A stretch of 64,000 nt of DNA from CAWFNW01 sp963817405 (GCA_963817405.1 CAWFNW010000002.1:372001-436000); one strand, 5' to 3'. Shown: positions 52,079 to 61,492, numbered from the stretch's first letter. Made by a program: numbers and translations. Notes: generated from the letters alone by a model not told the origin.

Positions 52079-52750
52079 CTAGCCACGCACCCAGAGCCAC
52101 AACAGCAACAGGGCCAGGACGACCAGCGCTGCCATGATGGCGGGAGACGTCCAGTCCATCGGCTCGGCCGGTGGTTGCGGCGCCTCCGAGGCTGGGACTG
52201 CTGGTTGCGCCGGGATGGCGTTCCTTTGCGGGGAACGAGGCTTTGACGGTTCGCTCAGCAGGGCGACCATCCACTCCGGGAGCGAATCGCTGGGATTGGG
52301 GGCGTGCGGCAGGGTCTTCCCCCAGTGCCCGCTTGCCGTCTCCCAGTGCCCGTCACGTGTGCGGTACGCGTACGTGGACGCCCGTCCGGCGAGGACGTCC
52401 TCGGTGGGGTAGTACATGTAGGTCCAGGGATGCCAGACGCTGTACACCGGTCCGTCCGGCTCCGCGTCATCGAAGTAGTCGCTCGCGGGCAGGGGCCACC
52501 TGTCGGTGTCGGCGGGAGGATGATGGTGCATCAGGCCACGCCGGTGCCCGCTTCTGCACGAGCCCTCGCGGGTGAGCGGGACGACGTCCCCGCACTCCAT
52601 GCAGTAGGCGACTCGCGGCAGCGGCGCGCAGTCGTCATGTCCTGCCGGGCACAGGCCGGCTTCCATCCACTCGTATTGCCCAAAAGACACGCTGTCGGGA
52701 TGGCAGGTGCGGCAGTATCCCCACCACGCGCCTTGCGACCAGTCATCCAC
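52079..52750 (-). CDS. Cys-rich protein with C-terminal membrane anchor
   Basis: The 223-residue protein has an N-terminal part with several Cys pairs (WGYCRTCHPD, GLCPAGHDDC, YCMECGD, SCRSGH), suggesting two zinc ribbons or knuckles. A middle region follows (DGPVYSVWHPWTYMYYPTEDVLAGRASTYAYRTRDGHWE), then a Pro-rich linker and a C-terminal tail anchor (IMAALVVLALLLLWLWV). Tail-anchored zinc-ribbon proteins of this size are not assigned. It is convergent with the PAP2 gene, and the tRNA-Ser(TGA) is upstream. Confidence 0.65.
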   Translation of the reverse strand: MDDWSQGAWWGYCRTCHPDSVSFGQYEWMEAGLCPAGHDDCAPLPRVAYCMECGDVVPLTREGSCRSGHRRGLMHHHPPADTDRWPLPASDYFDDAEPDGPVYSVWHPWTYMYYPTEDVLAGRASTYAYRTRDGHWETASGHWGKTLPHAPNPSDSLPEWMVALLSEPSKPRSPQRNAIPAQPAVPASEAPQPPAEPMDWTSPAIMAALVVLALLLLWLWVRG

Positions 52751-52823
52751 GGTACTCGGCCCCCTGCGTCGCTGACCGAACCCACATGGGGGCTGTATAC
52801 GACTCGCGGGGCGGGTGTCCTGC

Positions 52824-52911
52824 TGGCGGAGGGGGTGGGATTCGAACCCACGAACCCTTGCGGGTCAACGGTTTTCAAGACCGTCGCATTCAACCACTCT
52901 GCCACCCCTCC
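52824..52911 (-). tRNA. tRNA-Ser(TGA)
   Basis: An 88-base class II tRNA with CCA encoded. Acceptor GGAGGGG/CCCCTCC, discriminator G, anticodon loop CTTGAAA (anticodon TGA), short variable arm. It diverges from tadA. Confidence 0.95.
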
Positions 52912-52976
52912 GCGGGTGACACGGCGAGGCGGCTGGCTGGAGCCGGCCTCAGCGCGAGTAGTGTAGCATCAGCGCC

Positions 52977-53432
52977 ATGGAGGCAGACACCACGTATATG
53001 GCCCTTGCGCTGGACGAAGCGAGAGCGGCAGCGGCGATCGGCGAGGTGCCGATCGGCGCGGTCGTGGTGTGCGACGGAGCGGTCGTCGCTCGCGCGCACA
53101 ACACGCGGGAGGTCGATGCCGACCCCACGGCCCACGCCGAGCTCCTCGCCATCCGCGAGGCCTCGCAGCGACTGGGGCGGTGGCGTCTCTCGGACTGCAC
53201 GGTGTACGCGACGCTCGAGCCGTGCCCCATGTGCGCGGGCGCGATGCATCAGGCGCGGATCGAGCGGCTGGTCTACGGTGCGCCCGATCCCAAGGCCGGA
53301 GCCGTCGGCACGCTCTACGACCTCTCCAATGACGAGCGGCTCAACCACCGCTTCGCCGTGACGGCGGGCGTGCTCGCCGACGAGAGCGCGGCGCTTCTCA
53401 GGGACTTCTTCGGGGACCTCCGCAGGCGGTAG
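52977..53432 (+). CDS. tadA: tRNA-specific adenosine deaminase
   Basis: The 151-residue enzyme has the deaminase motifs HAELLAI (zinc His and catalytic Glu) and PCPMCAGAM (two zinc Cys). It converts A34 of tRNA-Arg(ACG) to inosine; the cognate tRNA is at 47502. ATG 52977. It is separated by 19 bases from the convergent selenoprotein gene. Confidence 0.95.
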   Translation: MEADTTYMALALDEARAAAAIGEVPIGAVVVCDGAVVARAHNTREVDADPTAHAELLAIREASQRLGRWRLSDCTVYATLEPCPMCAGAMHQARIERLVYGAPDPKAGAVGTLYDLSNDERLNHRFAVTAGVLADESAALLRDFFGDLRRR

Positions 53433-53451
53433 CGCGCCCTGCTTCTCCTTC

Positions 53452-54204
53452 TCAGCCTTCTTCTCGTTGAAGGCGATAGTCCTTCAGCACGGGTGGCGGG
53501 CCGGGCTCATCCAAGAGCGCGAAGGTCTCGCGCAGAACGCTCAGCTGCAGTTCGCTATCGTCCGGCGCGCCCAGCGCGTACCCGTGCGGGAACGGCACCC
53601 ACAGCGCCCGCGGCGGGCGGAGGCGCTCCGCCGCGTCGCGAAGGTAGACCTGGCACACGGTGGGAATGCCTGCGCGCTCAATCTCTGCGGCGACCAGACT
53701 CACGGTCTGGTTGCAGAGGGGTCAAGCGGGCACGAGGAGGACGACGTCGACCGCGTCATCCCGGAAGAGTCGGGCGATCTCGGGCGCGGAGTCTTCGATG
53801 AGGCGTTTGGGCTTTGCGATGTGGCCGCAGAGCGACACCGTCCGCGGCGCGAGTTCGCCGATCTTGCCGGCAGCCGCGAGCTCCCGGAGCCGATCGAGCG
53901 GGACGAGCAGGTTCGCGTCGGCACTCAGTCCGGCATGATCGAACGCCTGGCCCGGGAACGTATTGATGAGGTCCGCCGGGTCCATCCCTGATGGCACGAC
54001 GCGAATCGAGGGGTCGTTCTCCGGCTGCTCGGCGACAAACGGGGGCTGGCCGTCCCCGACCATGCACGCCGTCGCAACCAGCCCGACGCGCGACTGTGAA
54101 AGGGGGAGGGCAGGCAGCGCCCACGGTACGGGATCGATCCGGTGCCACTTGTACATCTGCACGAATGCCCGCACGTCGGGCGGTAGCTCCTCAACGGTCG
54201 CCAC
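53452..54204 (-). CDS. selenoprotein, glycine/sarcosine/betaine reductase selenoprotein B-related
   Basis: Read through the TGA at 53724-53722, this is a 250-residue protein with selenocysteine at residue 161 (LLVPA-U-PLCNQTVSLVAAEIERAGIPTVC). The U-x-x-C pair and following QT are typical of the GrdB-related selenoprotein family. The first part (MVGDGQPPF … VPSGMDPADLINTFPGQAFDHAGLSADANLLVPLDRL) and the last part (YLRDAAERLRPPRALWVPFPHGYALGAP) are both family-like. GTG 54204 has AAGGAGG 8 bases upstream. Without Sec insertion an automatic call splits it into two ORFs. It is short next to full GrdB (about 430). Role: thiol/selenol redox enzyme, substrate unknown; no GrdA/GrdC nearby. Confidence 0.85.
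53683..53718 (-). promoter_or_regulatory. SECIS-like hairpin directly after the selenocysteine UGA
   Basis: Starting 4 bases after the UGA, CTCTGC pairs with GCAGAG (outer stem) and ACCAGAC pairs with GTCTGGT (inner stem), around the 5-base apical loop CGTGA; a small asymmetric internal loop separates the stems. The apical GU lies about 19-20 bases from the UGA. Distance and shape fit bacterial SECIS elements read by SelB. Confidence 0.8.
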
Positions 54205-54335
54205 GTGAGAGCCCTCCTTCAGCCATGTGCCGTCACAAGAGCATGTACCCGCTCCCGCGCGGACATCCACGACACGGCTTCCGGGGTGCGCGATACTGGT
54301 GTTGAGAACAGGCGGCGGCGCCGAGGGGAGGACCG

Positions 54336-56693
54336 GTGGCGGAGCCTCACGTGCAGCACACGGGCCTCACCGCCGCGGACGTACGCTCGCGGATAGAAGC
54401 GGGGCAGACGAACGCGGTTACAACCCGTACCAGCCGCTCGCTCTGGGACATCGTCCGCGCCAACGTCTTCACCTGGTTCAACCTCATCTTGGGCGTGCTC
54501 TGCGCCCTTGTGCTTGCGTTCGGCTCGTGGCGTGATGCGCTCTTCGGCTTCGTGCTGGTCGCGAACACCGCCATCGGCGTGGCACAGGAGGTTCGGGCGA
54601 AGGTCACGCTCGATCGGCTGATCCTCATCTCGGCGCCCAAGGCGCGCGTCGTGCGCGACGGCATTCCGGCCGAGGTCGGGGTCGGCGACGTCGTGCTGGA
54701 CGACGTCGTGACGCTGGCGCCGGGCGAGCAACTCGTGGTCGATGCGGTCGTTCTGGAGGCCGCCGGGCTGGAGATCGACGAGTCCGCGCTCACCGGCGAG
54801 GCGGTGCCGGTAGCAAAGCACGCGGACGATGTGGTCATGTCCGGAAGTTTCGTCGTCGCCGGGACCGGCATCTGCCGTGCGACGGCGGTGGGCGCCGGCT
54901 CGTACGCCGCGCGCATCGAGCGGGAAGGCCGCCGGTTCGTACGGGCCCACTCGGACATCATGGCGGGCATCAACAGCATCCTGAAGATCATCGCGGTGGC
55001 GATGGTGCCGGTCGCCGCGCTCACGGTCTACAACAGCTGGCAGCACTCCGAGGACGCCGCGACGATGGTGACGAACACGGTTGCGCCGCTCGTGGCCATG
55101 GTGCCCGAGGGGCTCGTGCTCTTGAGCAGCATCGCGTTCGCGGTCTCCGCCGTCATGCTCGCCCGACGCCACGTGCTCGTGAACGAACTGGCTGCCGTCG
55201 AGACGCTCGCGCGGACGGACGTGGTGTGCGCGGACAAGACCGGCACGCTCACCGAGCGGGAGCCGGCCTTCGAGCGCTTCGAACCCTTGTCGGCGGGCGG
55301 CGTGGCGGAGCACGGCGGGCTCGAGGCGCTGGGCGCGTTGGCGGCGGCCGACACCTCGCCGGACGAGACGATGCGGGCAATCGGCGCGGGCGTGGCGGCG
55401 CCGGCAGGATGGACGAGCGTCGCATCGGTGCCGTTCTCCTCAGCGCGCAAGTGGAGTGCGGTCGACTTCGGAGCGAACGGCGCGTGGGTCCTCGGCGCGC
55501 CCGACGTGCTCCTCGACGTGGCGGACGATCCCGGCCCCGCGCGCGAGCGCCTTGAAGGGCTCGTCAGGGAGGGTGCGCGCGTGCTGCTCCTCGCGCGGGC
55601 AGATGCGTTGACGCACGAGGGAGCCGCTCCGGCACTGCCGCCGAGCCTCACGCCGGCGGGCTTCGTGCTGCTTGCGGAACGGGTGCGTCCCGACGCCGCG
55701 GACACGGTGCGCTACCTCGACGAGCAGGGCGTGGGCATGCGGGTTATCTCCGGGGACGATGCCCGGACCGTCTCGCGGATCGCCGCGACCGCCGGCGTGC
55801 CCAACGCTGCCGCAGCAGTCGATGCGCGGACGCTCACTGACGAGGCCTCGCTCGCTGAGGTCATGGAGCGCACGACCGTCTTCGGGCGCGTGATGCCGGA
55901 GCAGAAGTCCGCGATGGTGGCCGCGCTCCAGAGCTCGGGCCACACCGTGGCGATGACGGGCGACGGCGTGAACGACGTCGTTGCGCTCAAGCAGGCGGAC
56001 TTGGGCATCGCGATGGGCTCCGGCGTGCCCGCCGCCCGTGCCGTGGCGCAGGTCGTCTTGCTGGACAACCGGTTCGCCTCGGTCCCGCACCTGATGGCGG
56101 AAGGCCGGCGCGTCGTGACCAACGCCGAGCGTGTGGCGAACCTCTTCCTCACGAAGACGACGTGGGCCGCGATCCTGGCGCTTGCCGTCGTGCTCCTGGG
56201 CGTACCGTACCCGTTCCTTCCGCGGCACGTCACCTTGGCGGGGAGCGTGGCCATCGGCATCCCTGGGTTCTTCTTCGCGCTCGACCCCCACGGGCGGCCC
56301 TACCGGCCGGGCTTTGTGCCTCGCGTGCTGAAGTTCGCCATCCCCTCGGGCGCCGTGCTCGCCCTCGCCGTGCTGGGAGTGTTCATGGTGGCCCGCGGTA
56401 CGGGCATGCCGGTCGGCGAGGTGCGGATCCTGACGACGCTCGTGCTGGTGATGGTAAGCCTCGCGGTGATCGTCATCCTGGAGTGGCCGCTCTCTGGCTG
56501 GAGGGCGGGCGTAGTGGCCGCCATGGCGGCGCTCGCGAGCCTCGCCTTCGTGCTCCCCATCGGGCGCGACTTCTTCGCGCTCGCGGTGCCCACGTGGGGC
56601 GAGCTTGGGGCGGCGGCGGGGATCTCGGCGGTTGCGATCGCGCTGATCGCAGTGCTCACGCGCAGTGCTCGCCGAGCGCGGGAGGCGCGCTAG
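54336..56693 (+). CDS. P-type cation-transporting ATPase (CtpE/Ca-type P2-like)
   Basis: The 785-residue pump has about ten helices, the actuator LTGEAVP, PEGL in helix M4 (AMVPEGLVLLSS), the phosphorylation site DKTGTLTE (Asp at about 300), and the hinge GDGVNDVVALKQADLGIAMGSG. M4 PEGL and the overall layout match P2-type pumps such as mycobacterial CtpE (Ca2+). It has no heavy-metal N-terminal domain. GTG 54336. Substrate probably Ca2+, not proven by sequence. Its end overlaps the class V gene by 4 bases. Confidence 0.9.
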   Translation: MAEPHVQHTGLTAADVRSRIEAGQTNAVTTRTSRSLWDIVRANVFTWFNLILGVLCALVLAFGSWRDALFGFVLVANTAIGVAQEVRAKVTLDRLILISAPKARVVRDGIPAEVGVGDVVLDDVVTLAPGEQLVVDAVVLEAAGLEIDESALTGEAVPVAKHADDVVMSGSFVVAGTGICRATAVGAGSYAARIEREGRRFVRAHSDIMAGINSILKIIAVAMVPVAALTVYNSWQHSEDAATMVTNTVAPLVAMVPEGLVLLSSIAFAVSAVMLARRHVLVNELAAVETLARTDVVCADKTGTLTEREPAFERFEPLSAGGVAEHGGLEALGALAAADTSPDETMRAIGAGVAAPAGWTSVASVPFSSARKWSAVDFGANGAWVLGAPDVLLDVADDPGPARERLEGLVREGARVLLLARADALTHEGAAPALPPSLTPAGFVLLAERVRPDAADTVRYLDEQGVGMRVISGDDARTVSRIAATAGVPNAAAAVDARTLTDEASLAEVMERTTVFGRVMPEQKSAMVAALQSSGHTVAMTGDGVNDVVALKQADLGIAMGSGVPAARAVAQVVLLDNRFASVPHLMAEGRRVVTNAERVANLFLTKTTWAAILALAVVLLGVPYPFLPRHVTLAGSVAIGIPGFFFALDPHGRPYRPGFVPRVLKFAIPSGAVLALAVLGVFMVARGTGMPVGEVRILTTLVLVMVSLAVIVILEWPLSGWRAGVVAAMAALASLAFVLPIGRDFFALAVPTWGELGAAAGISAVAIALIAVLTRSARRAREAR

Positions 56694-58156
56694 CCGATCT
56701 CCCCCGAGCCCACGTCGGAAAACGCCGCCAGCAAGCCCATCAGTCGGTAGACGTCGGTGAAGTTCGATGCGATTCCGAGCGAGACGCGGATGGTATTCGG
56801 CACCTTGCCGGTGTGGTCCTCGATAAGGCGTTGGCAGTCTTGGAGCGTCACGTGCGCGGCGGGCTCGGTGAAGCACTCCTCCATCTCGCCGGTCGTGATG
56901 CCGTGCGCGACCTCGCCGTCGCCCGGGTTGCAGAAGCATCCGGTGCGGATTGAGATCAGGCGCTCGCCCGCGAGCCGCTCGACCTCGTAGCAGTCGTAGA
57001 CGGCGCCCGCGGGGTCCATGAGGTAGAACGCGATCGTCGCGCCGCGACCCTCCATCGTCTCGGGGCCGAAGATGCGCGCCATCGGCGCGCCGTTCGCGTG
57101 CTGAAGTGCGGTCATCTCGCCAAGCAGCCAGCCCGCCAGGGCCGACACGCGCTCGTGGATAGCGTCCATGCCCACGCTCGCGAGGTGCTCCAAGCCGATC
57201 GTCACTGCAGGCAGCCCGAGGTAGTCGACGGTGCCGTCCTCGAAGGCGGCCGCACCCTCAGCGAGGCGGTGCGTGCCCGCCTGCACCGACGCGAGCGTGA
57301 TCGTGCCGCCGGCGAACCACGGACGGTGGAGCTTGGCGAGTGCCTCGCGCCGCGCGATGAGCGCGCCGGTGCCGGTGGGATAGCCGAACATCTTGTAGAA
57401 GGAGATCGGCACGAAGTCCGGCTTGACGGCCGAGAGGTCCAGCCGGTTGGTCGGCACGAACGCCGCCGAGTCCAGGAGTACGTCCCATCCCAGCTCATGC
57501 GCGGCGGCCACCCACTCCAGCGGGTGCTGCACGCCGCTGAAGTTCGACTGCGCGGGGTAGGCGAACAGCCGGTGCTCGCACTCGGCAGGTGCACTGAGCG
57601 CCGCGGTCACGAGGTCCTCGTCCAGCCGTAGCTCGGGCGGGCGGACCGGCACGTAGACGACGTCAGCGCCACCGCGTCGGGCATACTCGCGAATCCCGTT
57701 CACCGAGTTGTGATTGTCGTAGCTCACCAGGTAGCAGGAGCCGGCCTCGAAGGGGTACGCCTCGCCGACGAGCTTCAGGGCGCCGGAGGCATTGGACGTG
57801 AAGATGACCTCGTACTCCTCAGGCGACGCGTTGAAGAACGCGAACACCGCCTCGCGCGCCCGCGCGACCAGCTCGGTCGCCGCCGCCGAGGTCGGATTGT
57901 GCGAGTGCGGGTTGCCGAAGACGCCCCCTTGGAGCAACTCGTCGTGTGCGTGCACCTGCGAGCGCGCGTAGAGGCCGCCGCCGGTGTAGTCCAGGTACGT
58001 GTGGCCACCCTCGTCCAGCCGCCCGTACTCCGCATCGCGGAGGGCGTCGATGTGTGAGGTCTGGGCGTACGCGGGGGCTCCCCGGAGGAACGCCGTGAAC
58101 GCGGCGATGCGAGCCTCGGGGGAATAGGCGGTTGACGCGGGCTCTTGAAGTGGCAT
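56690..58156 (-). CDS. class V aminotransferase, cysteine desulfurase/MOCOS-like
   Basis: The 488-residue PLP enzyme has YLDYTGGGLYARSQV, FTSNASGALKLVGEAYPF, QSNFSGVQHPLEWV, the PLP Lys in ISFYKMFGYPTGTGAL, and RTGCFCNPGDGE with a likely catalytic Cys. This is the pattern of the molybdenum-cofactor-sulfurase-like group. It may transfer sulfur to a cofactor or act as a lyase. Convergent, 4-base overlap with the P-type ATPase. Start ATG 58156. Confidence 0.88.
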   Translation of the reverse strand: MPLQEPASTAYSPEARIAAFTAFLRGAPAYAQTSHIDALRDAEYGRLDEGGHTYLDYTGGGLYARSQVHAHDELLQGGVFGNPHSHNPTSAAATELVARAREAVFAFFNASPEEYEVIFTSNASGALKLVGEAYPFEAGSCYLVSYDNHNSVNGIREYARRGGADVVYVPVRPPELRLDEDLVTAALSAPAECEHRLFAYPAQSNFSGVQHPLEWVAAAHELGWDVLLDSAAFVPTNRLDLSAVKPDFVPISFYKMFGYPTGTGALIARREALAKLHRPWFAGGTITLASVQAGTHRLAEGAAAFEDGTVDYLGLPAVTIGLEHLASVGMDAIHERVSALAGWLLGEMTALQHANGAPMARIFGPETMEGRGATIAFYLMDPAGAVYDCYEVERLAGERLISIRTGCFCNPGDGEVAHGITTGEMEECFTEPAAHVTLQDCQRLIEDHTGKVPNTIRVSLGIASNFTDVYRLMGLLAAFSDVGSGEIG

Positions 58157-58239
58157 GCGTCTCCTCAGCCGTGCGGCGCGACCGCCATCCAGTGTACACG
58201 CGCGGGCCCGTCGCTCGGTCCGCGCGAGAAGCGCGCGCG

Positions 58240-58269
58240 TTGCCCCGGGGCGGGCAACCTCTGTATACT
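58240..58269 (+). promoter_or_regulatory. promoter of tRNA-Ser(GGA)
   Basis: -35 TTGCCC (58240-58245), 18-base spacer, -10 TATACT (58264-58269), 24 bases before the tRNA. Confidence 0.75.
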
Positions 58270-58292
58270 CGCGGGTGCGCTCGTGCGCACAA

Positions 58293-58385
58293 GGAGAGTT
58301 GTCCGAGTGGCTGAAGGAGCACGACTGGAAATCGTGTGTGCGGTGTTGAACCGTACCCAGGGTTCGAATCCCTGACTCTCCGCCA
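58293..58385 (+). tRNA. tRNA-Ser(GGA)
   Basis: A 93-base class II tRNA with CCA encoded. Acceptor GGAGAGT/ACTCTCC, discriminator G, anticodon loop CTGGAAA (anticodon GGA), long variable arm. Confidence 0.95.
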
Positions 58386-58394
58386 GGTCAAACG

Positions 58395-58424
58395 ACGTGG
58401 GCGCCTCAACCGGGGCGCCCACGT
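58395..58424 (+). terminator. terminator after tRNA-Ser(GGA)
   Basis: ACGTGGGCGCC (58395-58405) and GGCGCCCACGT (58414-58424) are 11-bp arms with an 8-base loop, followed by TTATC. It ends 13 bases before the MFS start. Confidence 0.8.
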
Positions 58425-58437
58425 TTATCATGGGCCC

Positions 58438-59649
58438 ATGAAGAACCGCAGGCTCGCCATCATCTTCGCCGTCGTGCTCGTGGACATGCTGTCGTTCAGC
58501 ATCGTCTTGCCGTTGCTGCCCTACCTTGCCAAGGAGATCGGCGCGTCCCGGTTCCAGACGGGCCTTCTGGCTGCGGCGTACCCGCTCGCTCAGCTCTTCG
58601 GCGCGCCGCTTCTGGGGAGCATCTCGGACCGGCGCGGCCGCAAGCCGGTCCTGCTGGTCTCGATCCTCGGCACCGCGGTCGGCTTCGTGGTCTTGGCGCT
58701 TGCGCGGGTGCTCCCCATCCTCTTCGTGAGCCGCCTTGTGGACGGCATCACTGGCGGCAACATCTCTGTCGCGCAGGCCTACATCGCCGACGTGACCGAT
58801 CCCGAGAGCCGCGGGAAGGCGCTCGGTATGATCGGTGCGGCGTTCGGGCTCGGCTTCATTCTGGGGCCGGTCACCGGCGGCCTGCTCTCGGGGATCAGCT
58901 ACACCGCGCCCGCGTGGGCGGGTGCCGGACTCGCGCTCCTGAACATGGTGCTCGTCGCCGCGTTCCTGCCCGAGTCGCTCAGCGCCGAGAGTCGCGCCCG
59001 TCTCACGGCGCTCAAGCGGAAGATCTTCGACCTCTCGGCGCTCAAGGCGGGCCTGGCGCATCACCGGGTGGGGCCGCTTCTCACGATCCGCACCTCGACG
59101 GCGCTGTCGTTCTCGATCTTCGAGACCAGCTTCGCGCTGTGGGCGATCGCGGCGCTTCGCCTCACCGCCCGCACGAACGGCCTCGTCCTCGGCTACGTCG
59201 GCATCCTCTCGGTACTCGTGCAGGCGTTCCTCATCGGGCGGCTCACCAAGCGCTTCGGCGACGACACGCTGCTCCTGGTGGCCACAGGGCTCGCCGGTGG
59301 GGCGCTCCTGCTCTGGGGCTTCGTGCCCAATGTCCCGCTGCTCCTTCTGCTGATGCCGGCGCTCTCGCTCGGGCTCGGAGTCAGCAACACCATCATGTCG
59401 AGCGCGCTTTCCAAAGCCGTCCACCGCGACGAGGTGGGCGGCATCCTCGGCATCCAGACGTCGATCCAGAGCTTCTCGCGCGTGATTGGCCCGATTCTTG
59501 GTGGCTTCCTGCTGGAGCGCGCGACAGTGTGGTCACCGGGCGTGGTAGCCGGCGCACTGTCGCTTGCCATGGTGCCGTATGCGTGGAAGACGCTCTGCAT
59601 CAGGCCGGGTCGTCGTGCCTGTGACGAGGCGCTTGGGGGAGACGAGTGA
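58438..59649 (+). CDS. MFS transporter (TetA/Bcr-type multidrug efflux)
   Basis: The 403-residue protein has twelve helices, GSISDRRGRKPVLL (motif A) and the central loop LKRKIFDLSALKAGLAHHRVGPLLTIR. The N-terminal half resembles TetA/Bcr drug-proton antiporters. The ATG 58438 sits right after the tRNA terminator. The substrate is unknown. It is followed 76 bases later by a lipoprotein on the same strand. Confidence 0.9.
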   Translation: MKNRRLAIIFAVVLVDMLSFSIVLPLLPYLAKEIGASRFQTGLLAAAYPLAQLFGAPLLGSISDRRGRKPVLLVSILGTAVGFVVLALARVLPILFVSRLVDGITGGNISVAQAYIADVTDPESRGKALGMIGAAFGLGFILGPVTGGLLSGISYTAPAWAGAGLALLNMVLVAAFLPESLSAESRARLTALKRKIFDLSALKAGLAHHRVGPLLTIRTSTALSFSIFETSFALWAIAALRLTARTNGLVLGYVGILSVLVQAFLIGRLTKRFGDDTLLLVATGLAGGALLLWGFVPNVPLLLLLMPALSLGLGVSNTIMSSALSKAVHRDEVGGILGIQTSIQSFSRVIGPILGGFLLERATVWSPGVVAGALSLAMVPYAWKTLCIRPGRRACDEALGGDE

Positions 59650-59725
59650 AGCCCGGCGTTCTTTCACCGCACCGGAATCCGCGCGACGGCCGTCGCGTGA
59701 CGCCGGCTCGCCGTCAGGGGGAGCG

Positions 59726-60844
59726 ATGAAGGAACGCGCCGCGCGTGCGGGGCTGCTCTTGCTGGCGCTGGCCGCGTCGGTCGCGCTGTCGGGCTGCACG
59801 CTGCTCCCAACCGTCGCGCTTCCGCCGGACGTCGTCTACCCGAAGATCGAGCCGGTCGCTGACGCCACCCCGATTCCCGCAACCGAGCTCTCGTGGCCGT
59901 TCGAGGGCGCCAGTCGCAGGCTCTCGGTGCAGCTGGATTCTGCTGTGTATGAGGGAGCGCGCCGCGCCGAGAAGTCGGTGCTTCTGTTCCGCGACCTCAA
60001 CCGTGACCAGTGGATCCCAGACTACTACCGCGCCTTCATCGACGAACCGCATCAGGAGCCGCTCTACGACGCGCTCCTCGCCAATCTCCGCGCGCAGCGG
60101 GACTCGCTCGGCCTGGATAGCGACCGCTACGCGGAGCTCATCGCGACCATGGTGCAGGGGCTCGAGTACCGCACCGACCCTGTCAACCTGCAGCCGAAGT
60201 TCCCGATCGAGACGGTGCACGACCTCGACGGGGACTGCGACGACAAGACGCTTCTGGCTGCCGCGCTGCTCTCACGCGAGGGCTACGACGTTGCGATGCT
60301 GCTCTTCTCGGCCGAGGAGCACATGGCGCTCGGCATCCGGACGAACGGCAGCACGTACGGCGACAGTGGCTACGGATTCATCGAACTCACCACACCAAGC
60401 CTCATCGGTTGGATGCCCAAGGAGTCAGCGAGTGGCGTCACACTGACCTCTGAGCCGATGGTGGTCCGAATCGGCGATGGGGCGCTCGCCTATGGGGCCG
60501 GCGACGAGACCGACGCGCTGCGCAGCGCCTATGAGGACGCCGTCGCGCGGAGCGATCAGCTGGTGGCGCAGATCGAGGCGTCCCAGTCAGCGCTCGACGA
60601 CCTCGCGGCACGGGTGAAGGCCGAGCGCACCGAACTCGAGCGGCTGCAGGCTGCGGGGAAGATCGCCGAATACAACGCCCGTGTGCCTGGCTACAACAAG
60701 CTTGTGGTGGGGTACAACGATGCGGTCGCTGCGCACAACGCTCTCGTGGCGGAGCAGAACGCCGCAGCAGACAGAGCCGGGCGCATCATCGACGGGCAGA
60801 CCGACCGCTCCGGGCTCAGCCGCTGGCTTGCGGGTCGGGGCTGA
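59726..60844 (+). CDS. lipoprotein with transglutaminase-like fold and C-terminal coiled-coil
   Basis: The 372-residue protein has a lipoprotein signal (LLLLALAASVALSGC), then a transglutaminase-like core: GDCDDKTLLAAALLSREGYDVAMLLFSAEEHMALGIR, where DGDCDDK has the nucleophile Cys and EHMALG a His. A C-terminal coiled-coil follows (VAQIEASQSALDDLAARVKAERTELERLQAAGK). Such proteins may be cysteine peptidases or crosslinkers at the cell surface. ATG 59726. Confidence 0.8.
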   Translation: MKERAARAGLLLLALAASVALSGCTLLPTVALPPDVVYPKIEPVADATPIPATELSWPFEGASRRLSVQLDSAVYEGARRAEKSVLLFRDLNRDQWIPDYYRAFIDEPHQEPLYDALLANLRAQRDSLGLDSDRYAELIATMVQGLEYRTDPVNLQPKFPIETVHDLDGDCDDKTLLAAALLSREGYDVAMLLFSAEEHMALGIRTNGSTYGDSGYGFIELTTPSLIGWMPKESASGVTLTSEPMVVRIGDGALAYGAGDETDALRSAYEDAVARSDQLVAQIEASQSALDDLAARVKAERTELERLQAAGKIAEYNARVPGYNKLVVGYNDAVAAHNALVAEQNAAADRAGRIIDGQTDRSGLSRWLAGRG

Positions 60845-60851
60845 GCGGCGC

Positions 60852-61058
60852 CTAACGACGCTCCCGTGGGCATGACCGGCCGAGAACCTTGTAGACGTGG
60901 CAGAAGCCCGTGGTCGCGCTGAGCAACAGGAGCCCGGCCGCGACGTCCAGGGCCACGCCCCACCAGGTCAGGCGACCAACGAAGAGCCCGACTGGGAGCA
61001 GAATCAGGCCCAGAACCCCGCGCACGATCCGCTCAGCCTTCCCGACGTTGGTTTGCAT
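60852..61058 (-). CDS. DUF2892-type small membrane protein
   Basis: The 68-residue protein (MQTNVGKAERIVRGVLGLILLPVGLF … GLLLLSATTGFCHVYKVLGRSCP) has two helices and the conserved N-terminal NVG.AER..R pattern and late Cys residues of DUF2892 proteins, often linked to sulfur or rhodanese genes. ATG 61058 after GAGGAG. It is followed upstream by the HsmA-like gene in the same direction. Confidence 0.85.
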   Translation of the reverse strand: MQTNVGKAERIVRGVLGLILLPVGLFVGRLTWWGVALDVAAGLLLLSATTGFCHVYKVLGRSCPRERR

Positions 61059-61099
61059 GCGCCGCTCCTCGCTGCCTGAATGATGGTTTCGTGACCGGG

Positions 61100-61492
61100 C
61101 TATCCGCTCGCACCGCGAACCATGCCCGCGATCATGCCGCCGAAATAGGGAATGAGCCACACGGCCCATACGACGATGCTGTGGCGGTGGAAGCCTGCTC
61201 GCGCCTCGCCGCTGCCGCGGAGCAGCACCCACGTCGCCCAGGTTGCGTGCAGCGCCATGAGCCAGAATGCGGCAGCTCCAGTGATCGAGTGGATGACGCC
61301 CGGGTCCTGTCCTGCGGCGACCAGCCGCCCCATCATCGATGTTGCGTACCCGTCGCAGGCGAGCCCGAGCCAGAAGAGGATGACGTGCCAGCCGCGGAGA
61401 CTCCGCTGGACGCGTTCGGCCATCACGCCCGCCGTGTAGAAGACGAGCGCGGCCGACATGATGATGGCAGGCACTATGAGGTCGCGCGGCAT
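61100..61492 (-). CDS. HsmA/TIGR03987-family membrane protein
   Basis: The 130-residue protein has four helices with MPRDLIVPAIIMSAALVFYTAGVMAER and HSITGAAAFWLMALHATWATWVLL, VVWAVWLIPYFGGM. This matches the HsmA/TIGR03987 family. It is of unknown role. It shares its minus-strand orientation with the DUF2892 protein 41 bases downstream. The tRNA-Ser(CGA) promoter is divergent. Confidence 0.82.
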   Translation of the reverse strand: MPRDLIVPAIIMSAALVFYTAGVMAERVQRSLRGWHVILFWLGLACDGYATSMMGRLVAAGQDPGVIHSITGAAAFWLMALHATWATWVLLRGSGEARAGFHRHSIVVWAVWLIPYFGGMIAGMVRGASG

